Positions 10,694 to 22,109 of a DNA stretch of 64,000 nt are shown here, piece after piece. Below the pieces are notes generated by a model. The model was not told the origin of the DNA, made no database searches, and saw only the letters and a list, made by a program, of their open reading frames with translations. This DNA is from Laguncularia racemosa (taxonomy: Eukaryota > Streptophyta > Magnoliopsida > Myrtales > Combretaceae), in NCBI GenBank assembly GCA_037954665.1, contig JBBMOL010000092.1:2356001-2420000 (forward strand). Reading direction: 5' to 3'. A program made the translations under genes and the position numbers. Position 1 is the stretch's first letter; each line of letters starts with the position of its first letter.

Positions 10694-13600
10694 TTCTCTC
10701 CCACCAATGAAGAACTCGACCTCGAGTTCTCTTCAGGATATAACAGTGTGTCATCGGGGTGGAAAAGAGATAGATCCGCCACATTAAAAGTGCAGGAGAT
10801 GTTCATATCTTCGGGAAGTTGTACAATGTACGCGTTGTCATTTATCTTGCGCACTACTTCATAAGGCCCATATTTCTTTGGTTGGAGTTTCTTATACCTA
10901 CCCGCAGGAAAACGCTCTTTCCGAAGATAAACCATTACCTGATCGCCCACGTCAAACAGTTTCTTCCGTTTATGCTTATCCGCAGCCCCTTTATATTAGG
11001 TATTGGATTCTTCTATTTTCTGTCTAACTTCCGCTGTAGTGGTTTGGCATTGTTCCGCCATATGCTTAGTAGCGACGTCACCCACCATACCCTTGGGTAA
11101 CTTGATCAGGTCCAGCGCGTGTTGTGGCATTTTGGTGTACACCACTGAAAACGGTGATCTTCCAATAGTTCAATGGATGGAACTATTGTAAGCGAATTCA
11201 GCTTGAGCCAACGCTTGATCCCACTGCCTTGGCTTCTCACGGCAAATGCTTCTAATGAGGTTTTCGAGGGTCCAGTTGGTTACTTCCGTTTGACCATCGA
11301 TTTGAGGATGAGTTGTGCTGCTGTAATTCAGAGATGAGTCAAACATGTACCAGAGAATTCTCCAAAAATGGCTAAGGAACTTGCTATCTCTGTCGGAGTT
11401 AATGGACTTTGGGACCCCATGTAGGCGCACCACTTCCTTAAAGAATAGCCGTGCGATTGCCCATGCATCAGCGGTCTTTCTATAGGGAATAAAGTGTGCT
11501 ATCTTGGAAAACTTGTCAACTATAACAAAAACAGAGTCAGCACCTCGTTGGGTACGAGGCAAACCAAGTACAAAGTCCATCGACAGGCCCTCCCAAATGT
11601 TTGCCGGCACAGGGAGAGGAGTATACAAGCTAGTGTTTTGGGAGTGCCCCTTCGACACTTGGCAAATATAACACCTTTCCACAATTCTATACACATCCCT
11701 CCTTAATCGAGGCTAAAAATACCTCTCGGCAACTGCAGCTAGGGTCTTATCTCTGCCCATATGTCCTGCCAATCCACCACCGTGCAGGTCTCGGATAAGT
11801 TTTTCCCGTAAGGACGACTCAGGGATGCACAGTTGATTCCCTTTCATTAAGTATCCGTCGTGAATATGGTAGTCGTCATAAGGTTCCCTGTTGGCACATT
11901 TAGTCCACGTTTCTTTAAAGTCTCCATCCCCTTCGTACAGCTCCTTTAGTCTTTCAAATCCGACAATGTCTGCACTCAGAGTGAGTAGGACATTCGCTCT
12001 TCTACTCAGGGCGTCCGCTACCTTGTTTTGCACCCCTAACTTGTGCATCAATCTGAAAGGAAATCTTTGTAAGAACTCAATCCACCTTGCACACATGTCC
12101 TTACTTATCCGGGTTTGGCTGCTTAGGTGTTTAAGAGCCCAGCAATCCGAGTACAAAATGAACTCCTTCCCAACCAAATAGTGTTCCCATAGTTTAAGAG
12201 CTCTTACCACGGCATAGAATTCCTTGTCATATGTAGACCAATTCCTCCTGGCTTCACACAACTTTTCGCTATAAAATGCTATTGGTCTTTTCTCTTGTGA
12301 CAGCACCGCCCCGACCCCAACTCCACTGGTGTCGCAATCTACCTCAAATAACTTGTCAAAGTCCGGTAGTGCTAATACAGGGGTGTTACACAATCGTTTC
12401 TTCAAGTCTATAAAACTTGCTTCAGCCTCTTCGCTCCATCGGAATTTACCCTTCTTCAAACACTCAGTTAAGGGAGCAGCGACTGTATTGAAGTATTGAA
12501 TAAACCTCCTATAGAAGCTAGCCAAGCCGAGAAAACTTCTCAACTCAGTAACGGCTTTTGGAGTAGGCCACTCTTTAATCACTTTCACTTTCTCATCATC
12601 TACCATCACCCCCTCACTGCTGACTATGAACCCAAGGAACAATAGTCGTTTTGACAAGAATGTGCATTTCTTTAGATTAGCGAACGGTTTATTCTCCTTC
12701 AGTACAGACATAACACATCTCAAATGCTCAAGATGTTCTTCCTCAAATTTACTAAACACCAAGATATCATCAAAATATACAACAATGAAGCGACCATTAA
12801 AGGCTTTTAATACCTGGTTCATTACTCGCATGAAAGTACTTGGTGTGTTACTGAAACCAAACGGCATCACCAGCCATTCATACAGCCCCTCCTTTGTCTT
12901 GAATGTTGTCTTCCATTCATCTCCAAGGCGGATCCGAATCTAATGGTATCCACTCCTCAGATCTATCTTGGAGAAGATAGTGGCTCCGCTCAACCTATCC
13001 AACATATCTTCGATGCGTGGAATGAGAAATTTGTAACCTATGGTGATCTTATTGATAGCCCTGCTATCAACACACATCCTCCAGCTCCCATCTTTCTTAG
13101 GAGTCAACAATGCTGGGATCGCGCACGGACTCAGGCTGTCCCGGATAAACCCCTTGTCCAAAAGCTCTTGGACCTTATTTTGCTGGATCTCAGTTTCCTT
13201 AGGGCTCATCCTATAGTGTGGTAAGTTTGGGAGACTTACTCCAGGCACCGGGTCTATCTGATGTTGGATGTCTCTTAGAGGCGGTAGACCCTCAGGTAGG
13301 TCATCAAGAGCCACCTCCTTAAACTCCTCCAGTAAACTCTTTACTGCTTCGGGTATTTCCATACTAGCTTCATTCTCTCAAGCCGCCACATCTTTTACTA
13401 TAAGAGCATGAACCACCCGTGACTCCTTTAAATCTTCCACCAAGTCTTTTTCTGATTGGGTGATAGTTAGAAAAGAACGACTTTGTGCCTTCTTCTCCCT
13501 CGAGCGTCCTTCCTTCTTCAACTGCAATAAGGTATACCTCACACCTCCCTTCTTCAGTCTGTACACATTCTCTTTTCCCGCGTGTTGTGCGTTCACATCA

Positions 13601-15267
13601 AACTGCCATGGCCTACCGAATAGGATATGACATGCATCCATGTCTACGATGTCATAGAAGGCTTCATCGTAGTATTTCCCTATTGAGAATGGTACCCTAC
13701 ATCTTTCTTTCACTTCAATCATCTCTGCAGCTTTGATCCATCCTATAGTGTATGGATTTTGGTGCTTCTTGATAGGTAGCTGCAACTGCTTCACAACTTC
13801 TCTTCCTATGATGTTTTCACAACTTCCGCTATCTACTATTAATTCAAACACCTTCCCATTAATAGTACACATTGTGTGAAACAACTGGTGTCGTTGTGTA
13901 ATCTCTTCCTGTTTTGGTGGTAGCATTATCCGCCTAATCACATAGGTTGGTTCTGCTACCTCTTCCTCCTCGTCATAGTACTCCTCCTCTCCATCAGGCT
14001 TACAGCACATCTCATCATCATCCCCCCTATCAAGGATGTTAACACTTCTCCTAGCAGGACATTCATTTGACCTATGACCCGATTGATTACATCGGAAACA
14101 CTTACCCAAAATAGGCTTGGCATACGGGTTACTCTGCCTCTGGGTTCCCTTAGGTTCCATCGGTTTCTTTCCCTCAATCTTGTCTTCTCTCCTGGCGCTG
14201 TCCTCACTAAGTTTGTATGCGGCACCTTTGTTTTTCTCAAATCCCGTCTTACTACTGCCGCCTACAGCTTCACCAACATATCCCTTTCTTCCACCGCCGT
14301 ATCTACTACTCTGCTCCTGCAACATTAGTTAAGCTCGGAGGGCCAAGTTCTTTGCCTCAACCAGGTTCCTCACCATTGTAACCTCAATTTTGTCCTTGAT
14401 TTGGAGCTTCAGGCCTTCTACGTATCGAGCGCCTTGGTGGCCTTCACTTTCCCTCAAGTCATTCCTTTCGGCCAGTCTCATGAACTCGGCGGTATACTCG
14501 TGCACTGACCGCTGCCCCTGACGGCACCGCTGATATTGTTGGAACAATATCTGCTCATAGTCCGGCGAGAGAAAATCATGTTGCAACAACTGCTTCATGC
14601 GATACCACGTTCTCACCGGATGTTTACCCTCTCTTTGCCTCCTGTTCTGCAGCCTCTCCTACCATGCCGAGGCTCCACTCTTCAGTCTACACGCCACCAA
14701 TCTCACCCGGCGGTCTTCTGGAATTTCCATGTAGTCGAAAAATCGATCTACTTCGGCAATCCAATCCAGGAAGCCTTCGATATTAAGGCTACTGTCAAAC
14801 CACGGAATGTCGACCTTCAGGCGGTAATCTCCTCCATCTCCTTGATCATGCCCGCCACGGTTTCTTCAGTAATCACCGTCTCTATGATTGTTTCTGTACT
14901 GAGCCGACCGATAACCACCACCGTGCCCTCGCTGTAGTCTACCCCCATACGGGTCATCGCTCTCATCGCTGGATTCTTCATCCTCTACCCGTCCCCACCT
15001 GTTCTCGACGATAGGTTGGACCATATTTCCACCGTAGACATCAGCTGCTCGTGGTGGATTCCTCCTAACACCCCCAACCCTATTGGGGTCTACTGCTAGG
15101 GCGTCAAAACGCTCGATCAGCTCATCAAGGCACCGTTCCATACGCTCGACCTTTTGATGCATAGCGTCAAACTCTGCCTTTGGAACCCATTGATGGTTTC
15201 CTTGTGATCTCGCATCTTGAACACTATCAAGAACACGACCGCCGTCATCGCCTTGATGAGTTGACAT
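10675..15267 (-). pseudogene. Element 1 gag-pol polyprotein, single frame broken by eight stops
   Basis: From ATG at 15267 one frame runs about 1,530 codons to the stop at 10677-10675. It contains Gag with the retrotrans_gag region, a CX2CX4HX4C zinc knuckle (GKCFRCNQSGHRSNEC, about 14100-14060), an aspartic protease (IVDSGS, about 13835), RT (YFDD at about 12777), RNase H (about 12330-11990), and integrase with an HHCC-type N-terminus and D,D,E residues (MDFVLG; NSDRDSKF; PQIDGQTE). A C-terminal region ending in VADLSLF follows. In-frame stops lie at 14866 (TGA), 14659 (TAG), 14329 (TAA), 13378 (TGA), 12940 (TAG), 11713 (TAG), 11170 (TGA) and 10996 (TAA). Context suggests W, Q, R or E codons were lost. 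No frameshift is needed. The final six codons lie inside the 3' LTR. Confidence 0.93.
10694..10706 (-). other. Element 1 polypurine tract
   Basis: The minus strand reads GGTGGGAGAGAA directly before the 3' LTR, at the expected position for the plus-strand primer. Confidence 0.8.
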
Positions 15268-15286
15268 CTTCAGAGGAAATTACTTT

Positions 15287-15298
15287 GCTCTGATACCA
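15287..15298 (-). other. Element 1 primer binding site (initiator tRNA-Met)
   Basis: The minus strand reads TGGTATCAGAGC two bases after the end of the 5' LTR. This is the classic plant PBS complementary to the 3' end of initiator tRNA-Met. Confidence 0.95.
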
Positions 15299-15300
15299 AC

Positions 15301-15861
15301 TGACGCAGCGCGAGAAGCGTAAACAAAACAAATCCGATTCTAGGATTGCTTCGTAATAAACAAAGAATAATTATCAATTATCCCTTGAACAAACCTCGAT
15401 TGCGCACAACCGAAAATAGCAGAGAAACTCCTCTCTAAAAGGTGTGTATCGAATATTGAATAAAACCTAACCCTAAAATGACCTAATAACTATTTATACA
15501 TCTCAGTAAAACATGTAAAAAGGGAAATAAATATATACACATGGAAATAAATATAAGTATACACGTCTGTCATCTGGAAAGTACACGGCCGTGCATACAA
15601 GCCGTGTAAGCTTCTGGGAATATTTCTGGCGTAATACACGGCCGTGTCTCTTGGTCGTGCATGCAACCGTGTATACTTCTAGGAGAGATCCTGACAGAAC
15701 ACACGGTTGTGCCTCTTGGCCGTGTAAGAGGCCGTGTATGTTTCTGGGAATCATTCAGGTATCTCATACTGCCGTGCCTCTTAGCCGTGTATGAAGCCGT
15801 GTGTGTTTCTAGGAGTTCCCTGACATGATACACGACCGTGTATCAACCCGTGTCCGCATCA
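15301..15861 (-). repeat. Element 1, 5' LTR (561 bp)
   Basis: Same length and ends as the copy at 10133-10693. Because the coding frame lies on the minus strand, this is the 5' LTR. The flanking TTATA at 15862-15866 pairs with 10128-10132. Confidence 0.95.
15577..15858. repeat. About 65-bp tandem subrepeats with ACGGCCGTG cores inside the Element 1 5' LTR
   Basis: Counterpart of the array at 10409-10690, with the same number and order of subunits. Many differences between the two arrays are transitions at CG positions, as expected for decay of methylated DNA. Confidence 0.85.
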
Positions 15862-15866
15862 TTATA

Positions 15867-16750
15867 CTAGTGAATTTATTTAGTTTTATCAATGTACAAG
15901 AAAGATTAATGTTGAATTATTCCTTGTGTATTTTTATGTACAATATATAAAATATTGGAACACTATAAGTGGATTATGGTTTGGTTTGTCCTCATAATAC
16001 AATATTGGACTAGAGCATGATTTAAATACCTTAAACCCTAGCTGAAATTTGATAAGTTTGAATTTTGTTCAATTAGCTTTATCTATTTTGGAAGAATTAT
16101 TATTTTTTATTATTAAAATTATATCAAAGTAAATTTTACTTTATATCTATTTTTATAATGAATTTGAACTCGATTAAATTCACAAAAAGGATGAGTTAGA
16201 ATATTTATGGAGCTTTCAGTCTATTTAATTGCAGCATTCAACTCGAGAAGCTTCTTATGTAGTCAAAATAGACTGGTTTGCAATATGTCCTTGGAAACGT
16301 AAACCAAAAGGTTAAAGGGCTGTGCCTTTGTTAAATATGGAAACGTGTAAGATTTGAATAGGGCTCACTCAAAAGGCCAGCGTAGCTTTGGGATTGTCGG
16401 GATCAGTGAGGCAAGTCAACGTCCAGAACTAAGCGGGAGTTTGAAACGTGAACGGAAGTCTAATTGCTCATTTTCGTTGAGCCTGCCATTTCTTAAACTT
16501 TTCTTTATGAAGTAATACATCATTTACGATTGACTTGTAATTTTTATTTCTTTTCGCAGGGAAAGAAAGACTTAACAGGGGGTGCAAAATCCTATCCTAT
16601 CCATTAGGGGTGGAAATCAAAATTTATCCTACCAAGTGAATTGGTAAATCAAATTAAATTTTTATTTTTTTACTTTATATCTATTCAATTTAGATATTAT
16701 GATTTATCGCTAGTTGTTCAGTTTACGATATAAGAAAATGGAATCATAAA
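15867..16750. other. AT-rich intergenic DNA
   Basis: No ORF, RNA gene or element end is recognisable between Element 1 and the copia relic. A somewhat GC-richer portion at about 16290-16460 is unassigned. Confidence 0.6.
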
Positions 16751-16755
16751 TTATT

Positions 16756-17049
16756 TGTGAAGTTTCCTAAAATTACAACATCATTTGTAGAATCCTATTA
16801 CAGATAGTAAGTATCCGGTTGTTAAACAAAATTGGAAAGGAAACTGAAGAATAGCAGAAAACTATAAAAAAAAAAAAGAAGAAGAAGAAAATAGAGCATA
16901 AGAAAAACTAACTTTTATTTTTTGTAATATTGTAAAGTTGTATTGTTATTTTAGTTACAAAGCTATTTATATTAACTATACTATATTAACTACCAATAGA
17001 GTATTGACATATGTAAAATAAAATAATAATAATAAACTAAACTTTCACA
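16756..17049 (-). repeat. Copia relic, 3' LTR
   Basis: 294 bp from TGTGAAGTTT to CTTTCACA on the plus strand, matching 17345-17620 along its length. It has a short A-rich expansion near 16865-16890. Confidence 0.9.
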
Positions 17050-17057
17050 TCCTCCTC

Positions 17058-17290
17058 ACAAGTTGAAGCATCTTGAAAACCAACTTAAGACATAATCATT
17101 GGAGATACGAAGCAACTACGGATTTGATAAGAATATTTGCCACGTGAAGAGTAGAAAGGACATAGGAAGTACCAAGAAATTCTGAACTAATATGGTAACG
17201 AATGAAATGTAAATCTATATCTATATGCTTTTGCCCATGCAAACAAGGATTGTTAGCTATCATCAAAGCAGATTTGTTGCCACACTTGTC
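17058..17290 (-). pseudogene. Copia RNase H C-terminal fragment
   Basis: On the minus strand the remaining interior reads in one frame NKSALMIANNP, HGQKHIDIDLHFIR, ISSEFLGTSYVLST and ANILIK. This is the conserved end of Ty1/copia RNase H, where the family has NKSA...HxRxKHIxIxxHFIR and then ...ADxxTK. A stop follows within the last residues, then the polypurine tract. Everything upstream (gag, protease, integrase, RT) is absent. Confidence 0.85.
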
Positions 17291-17337
17291 AATACTCTAT
17301 TGGTAGTTAGTATAGTATAGATAATATAAATAGCTTT
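17285..17337. repeat. Inverted copy of an LTR segment next to the copia PBS
   Basis: About 50 bp here are the reverse complement of the LTR segment at about 16959-17009 (AAAGCTATTTATATTA... to ...GAGTATTGACA), with a few mismatches. The segment sits between the PBS and the RNase H fragment, where the 5' untranslated leader would normally be. Confidence 0.8.
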
Positions 17338-17344
17338 GATACCA

Positions 17345-17620
17345 TGTAAAGTTTCCAAAAACTACAACATCATCTACAAAATCTTACTACAAATAGTAAG
17401 CATTCAGTTGTTGAACAAAGGAAACTGAACAATCGTAGAGAATCCAGAGAGAGGAGAAGAAAATAGAGCATAAGAAAAACTTTCTATTCTTGATAATCTT
17501 GTAAAGTTGTACTATTATTTTAGTTTAGAGCTATTTGTATTAACTATACTATACTAACTACCAATAGAGTACTGACATGTGTAAAATAAAATAATAATAA
17601 TAATAAACTAAACCTTCACA
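17345..17620 (-). repeat. Copia relic, 5' LTR
   Basis: 276 bp from TGTAAAGTTT to CCTTCACA. It abuts the PBS at its 5' plus-strand edge and the TTATT duplication at its other end. Confidence 0.9.
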
Positions 17621-19528
17621 TTATTCAATAAAAATCATCATAAATATTAATGATATCAAAGTTTGAAGTGTTTTCTTTTTTTTTTAAAAAAAAAATGGTT
17701 CAATTGTAAAAATGATTTACACTTTGGTTCACAATTTCAATTAGATCAAATCTACTTTTTACAATTCACTCCGGAGCACAACATTCCCACCCTTACTACC
17801 GTGTAAAATCCAAGATGCATTTCCTTTATTTATAAAGTGCCTAATCTATGAAAAATTGAATGACCTTAATTCTTGTTGGAAAATATGTTTGTAACGTTTG
17901 AGATTACAAGACCATCCATGTGACATCCCATATGTTTAAAGGAAGTAAATTGTGATATTTTATGTAAATGGAGTTTCATATAGATTGTGAGAGACATTAA
18001 GTAGTAAATAACATATTAACGCTAATTAGAAACTTTTTAATTAAGTAATTAAAAAAAATTAATTAATATTTATTGATTCAATATAACTTTTGTGATCAAT
18101 ATTATTGACAATGAATATATTACGATCTATATAAATGTTGATATTTGAGTGAATACTCATCATATTTATTATTTGTAATACCTTTATTCAGCTAATGAAA
18201 GGCTACTGTATCCAATAGCTCGTAGGGATGGAAAGATTTCACATCTCGATATGATCGTCTTACCACCTACGGTGAAAGTACATATCTTCTAATTTAGGAT
18301 CGGATCGGATAGTATGCCCATTAAGGCGGTTCATAAGATGAGTTCATCATGCCTAGCATTGGATAGGCTGCGTATTCAGCTTATCAACAGTCACCAACAT
18401 ATCCTCTCCTATGGGACTCATGAAGAATATAGTTCGGATAAATATATATTTGAATATAAATCAGTCATTATTTGAGCTGTATCTTTATTTATTTATTTAT
18501 TTTTGGTAGGGTTGTGAAAATAATGATAATTTTCTACAGTTAAAAAAGAAAACAAAATTTAAGCTAACTTTGATTAAAATTTGAGTACTTATTCTTTTTA
18601 AATAACCGCAGCTCAAGGGATAACATTTGTAGGCATAGTCATTGTTGCTAGGCATGCTATTATTCAATATATATTCTCTACGCTCATAATGCTCATTATA
18701 AAACGTGCCTCACTTATCCATTACCTGTTGGCCATCTTTGCTAGTCTAAGTGCCTAATTATTATTATGTTATTTTGAGGTATATGAACATAATTATAATC
18801 CCGACCCAAGATTTGTTATTTGTTAGTTCAAGTAACCACGTACAAGCAGCAAATAAATACTTAACCAAATTTGATTATTAGTGCAATTTAATTATTGTTG
18901 GTATGGATCAAATTGTAAGATTAAAACACAAGCATTTGGATTAAGTTTTCTTATTGCAAAATAATATTTTTATATTTTTTTTTAGTTATATGTTATTATG
19001 TATGAGAGAGAAATAAAATTATATATATATATATATATATCGAATATATTTCATACACAACATTATATGATTAACTAGAATTGAATGATGACATCATTTA
19101 AGAACATAGAAACTTGATCATGACATCAATATTGATAAGAAAACCATGAATCATTAATGAACTTCCTTTAAAGTAAAACATGTCTAAAAACATTTTCCTA
19201 AGCCAAAGTTTAAGTTTGAAATACTCTTAATCAGAACCTGATAAAAAATAATTTTGGGTCTAAATTACAGCATTATATATTTTATACATGGACTAATCTC
19301 AACATGCAGAAAAAAAGACTACTAGAAGTGAGAGATCAAGTATAATAATAGTACTATTGACAGGTACAAACAAAAATTTGACACTCAACTCATTATGCAG
19401 ATAAGATAACTAACAAGAAGACATCATAACAAAAGCTTTCATGCTCGTATCTAAACTTTATCTATTCTTTAGCAATCATGGGACAGTCTATGTTACATGT
19501 CACTCGCAGTGAAAATATACATAGTATG
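17621..19528. other. Intergenic DNA downstream of the MYB gene
   Basis: AT-rich, with a (TA)n run at about 19020-19041. A GC-richer patch at about 18190-18430 could be an old insertion; I see no domain or terminal repeat. The last few hundred bases before 19529 must include the MYB 3' untranslated region. Confidence 0.5.
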
Positions 19529-21991
19529 CTAAATCAACATAGTAAATGGATTCTTGTTGCCAACAAAGGAGCTGCCCGCAAGGTCGCAAATCACAGCATT
19601 GTCCTTGCCGAAACCGTCCCTCTCATCTTCATTAATGTCTTTGAAATACGTCGTGGATGACGAATTCAAGGTGGTCAAGCCAGTCATAGGCGAAGAAAGT
19701 GACGACCCGAAGCAGAAATCTTGGACTTTCCCAACGTCACTGGAATCAAAAGTCTCTTTTGTCGCTGGGATCGTGTCTATACGTGACATGTTCGAATAAT
19801 TAAAGTGATTATTATTTTCTTCAATGCAATTGGCAGCCACTTGGCACAAGCTTGGAAGTGATGAATTCTGTAGGGATGAGAAATTTGGAGCAGTTTCAAC
19901 ATGATTAAATTGCATAATCTGGTCATTAGCTGTTGATAATTGATCACCGCGGTTAATGTCTGAAACACAAAATGGGATATTGAAAGGCGATTGGAGATTT
20001 TCGTTTAGATTTTGATGATTCGGGTCGCACAATAATGGTTCGGGATTTTTATGTTGGGAAGATAATATAAAGGTGGCTAGGTCCAGGAGGTTTTGATTTG
20101 ACGTATATCCCATGCCTAGTATGTTTGGGAAGTTATTTAGTTGAGAGGAACTATCGCCAAGAGATGACCAAAGGAGTGTGGTCATATCAAGAATATCCAA
20201 ACGTGGTGCATGAGTAACAGGGTCAATTCCCATTCGAAGTAGTCTTTTTCTGATGCGTGTGTTCCAGTAATTTTTAATCTCGTTATCGGTCCTTCCCGGC
20301 AACCGAGCAGCAATCGCAGACCACCTGCTCAAAGCCCATACTTGTTAAAAGCTGTAAAAGAAGTTTCTCAATTTTCTTAGGATTAATTACATAATTTATT
20401 AAAAAATAAATTATATAAAATGATTCATTAAACATAGTATATTATCTGTAATACTTAATGGTAAATAAGATAAATAAAAAATTGACACAAGATTCGAAAA
20501 CTATTGTGAGGTGTTACAAAAACTTTCATGTGTCAAATTATAATTTACATACATAGACATTAAAAAATAGACATCGCGCATCATTCTTAAGAAAGTCTTT
20601 CTCGAAGATCTATTAACATTTTTTTTTCTATTATAAAATAATTTTAAACCTCAAGGATCCATGAGAATATGAAAACGGAGGGTGAGCGTAGTATTTACTA
20701 TTTAGCACTATATATACATATTTAACCTTATTCTGGACCACTATTATTTAATACACACATCACTTAGAGCCAAACCAAATCAATTTGGTATTAAGATATA
20801 CATCTTGGCAAAGAAAAATATATTCCTACTGTGTAAAGTTATTAGACTATCCTTATTTTGCAATAGCCATGCCCCCCTTAAGAAGTATCATTATTTATCA
20901 CTAGCAAAATATATATTTTAGTGCAGGAAATCAATAATCTCTTCTTAATGTTCTATCCATCACTACTTTGTGTATTATAATCTTACACTGGAAATCAAAC
21001 TTCTATATAGAAAGTAAAAATAATATTATTGCTGTTGTGCACCTCTAGCAACTTGTATAAAAAATTCTAACCATTTTTATATTAAATTTTAAGTGCTCCT
21101 GATAGTCTTGAAAAAAGCTAAGGAAAATAATTAGCTATATTAAGTATAATTTAGAGGAAAAGGAGGGACAAGTTAAAAAAAAAAAAAATAGAAAAGAAGA
21201 AGAAGAAGAAGAAGAAGAAAAAGAGGAGTAAAAGTGTAGTCACTTGTTTCCCAGTAGGCTATGCAACTGAATTATAGTCTCTTCTTCTTCAAGCGAGAAT
21301 CTCCCTCTCTTGATGTCTGGTCTTAAGTAGTTTGTCCAACGAAGTCGACAGCTCTTTCCACATCTCTTTAATCCTGTTCGCCACGATAATTAATGAGTCT
21401 ATATATTAACATAATATGCACATACATAATTTATGCATGCATATATATTACATTATATACATATATTTACCTATCTTTATATTCACATCTTTTGAAGAGT
21501 CAATTATAAATACATCCTTTTGTTTTTGCTTTATATGTACTTAATTTGTGATTTGAACTGTTAAATTCCTAAATTTTTAAAAAGAAAACTAAAATTATTA
21601 AAAAAATACAAAATAAAAAAGAGAGGAAAATCCTTTTTTACCGTTTTAGTTTTTTAATACTTTATTATAATTAAATCTATTGTTTTTTTTTTTCCTTCTG
21701 TTAATTGTATTAAGAGTTAAAATGGAACCAAAAGCGTATTTTTTTTTAATATTTAGAGTATGGATGCAGGGATTTTAAAGATAAGGAACTAAATTTACAT
21801 AAAACAAATATAAAGAAGATCACTTGGGATTTATCTAAAAATTAAAATACATGTATACCTGCATTTTTAGGGAGGGTTCGCCATTTTCCATGTCCGTATT
21901 TCTGAATGTAGGCTATCAATTTTTGATCTTCTTCAGCAGTCCATGGACCTTTATTCAATCCAGTTTTGTCACAACAAGGAGCTTTACCCAT
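19529..21991 (-). CDS. R2R3-MYB transcription factor, MYB41/74/102-like (subgroup 11), complete, 352 aa
   Basis: Three exons on the minus strand: 21991-21859 (133 bp), 21373-21244 (130 bp) and 20324-19529 (796 bp). All junctions are GT-AG and phases join exactly; the sizes of exons 1 and 2 are the classic ones for plant R2R3-MYBs. Exon 1 starts MGKAPCCDKTGLNKGPW (R2). Exon 2 gives RCGKSCRLRWTNYLRPDIKRG (end of R2, start of R3). Exon 3 continues WSAIAARLPGRTDNEIKNYWNT, then IRKRLLRMGIDPVTHAPRLD. The R2 and R3 tryptophans are present, with the usual non-Trp first position in R3. The region after R3 is Asn/Ser-rich and acidic in places, typical of an activation domain. It should bind MYB-core DNA in the nucleus. 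From memory the domain and the GIDPVTHxPRLD motif fit the MYB41/74/102 group, which is tied to stress and cutin/suberin responses; that role is inference. NTRIRKRL instead of the usual NTHIRKRL is a minor oddity. Confidence 0.95.
21191..21222. repeat. (GAA)n microsatellite in MYB intron 2
   Basis: About seven to eight AAG/GAA units sit roughly 25 bp inside intron 2 from its 5' splice site, next to an A-run. In transcript sense this is a UUC-rich tract close to the donor. Confidence 0.8.
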
Positions 21992-22093
21992 ATTATAATA
22001 TATATGGGAAGCCTAATAGCTACCTCAGAAACTACGAAATTAAGAGATTTTTTAGGATCTTGAGCGGAAGCAAATGGCTTTGAGAACGCGTAG

Positions 22094-22103
22094 TTATATA
22101 TAG
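22094..22103 (-). promoter_or_regulatory. TATA box of the MYB gene
   Basis: CTATATATAA on the minus strand lies about 105 bp before the MYB start codon, leaving room for a leader of roughly 70 nt. It is the best-placed TATA element upstream of the gene. Confidence 0.6.
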
Positions 22104-22109
22104 AAATCG

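Larger units (their letters stand above)
10133..15861 (-). mobile_element. Element 1: Ty3/gypsy LTR retrotransposon, CRM/Reina-like chromovirus type
   Basis: A complete but defective element on the minus strand. It has two 561-bp LTRs starting TG and ending CA, and a perfect 5-bp target site duplication TTATA (10128-10132 and 15862-15866). A primer binding site complementary to initiator tRNA-Met lies next to the 5' LTR, and a polypurine tract lies before the 3' LTR. The domain order is gag, zinc knuckle, protease, RT, RNase H, integrase, so it is Ty3/gypsy. The protease-RT linker (VDMDACHILFGRPW) and a pol frame running into the 3' LTR recall CRM/Reina-type chromoviruses; no C-terminal chromodomain is visible. 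The LTRs differ at about 40 of 561 positions by hand count, mostly transitions, suggesting insertion a few million years ago under usual plant rates. Confidence 0.95.
16756..17620 (-). mobile_element. Internally deleted Ty1/copia LTR retrotransposon
   Basis: The element is flanked by a perfect 5-bp target site duplication TTATT (16751-16755 and 17621-17625). LTRs are 16756-17049 (3') and 17345-17620 (5'), each starting TGT[GA]AAGTTTCC and ending TTCACA. On the minus strand the 5' LTR is followed by a PBS, TGGTATCAAAGC (17344-17333), and the 3' LTR is preceded by the polypurine tract GAGGAGGA (17057-17050). Only about 295 bp of interior remain, encoding the end of a copia RNase H. A normal element would have about 4-5 kb, so nearly all of gag-pol is missing, yet both ends and the TSD are intact. 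Confidence 0.92.
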
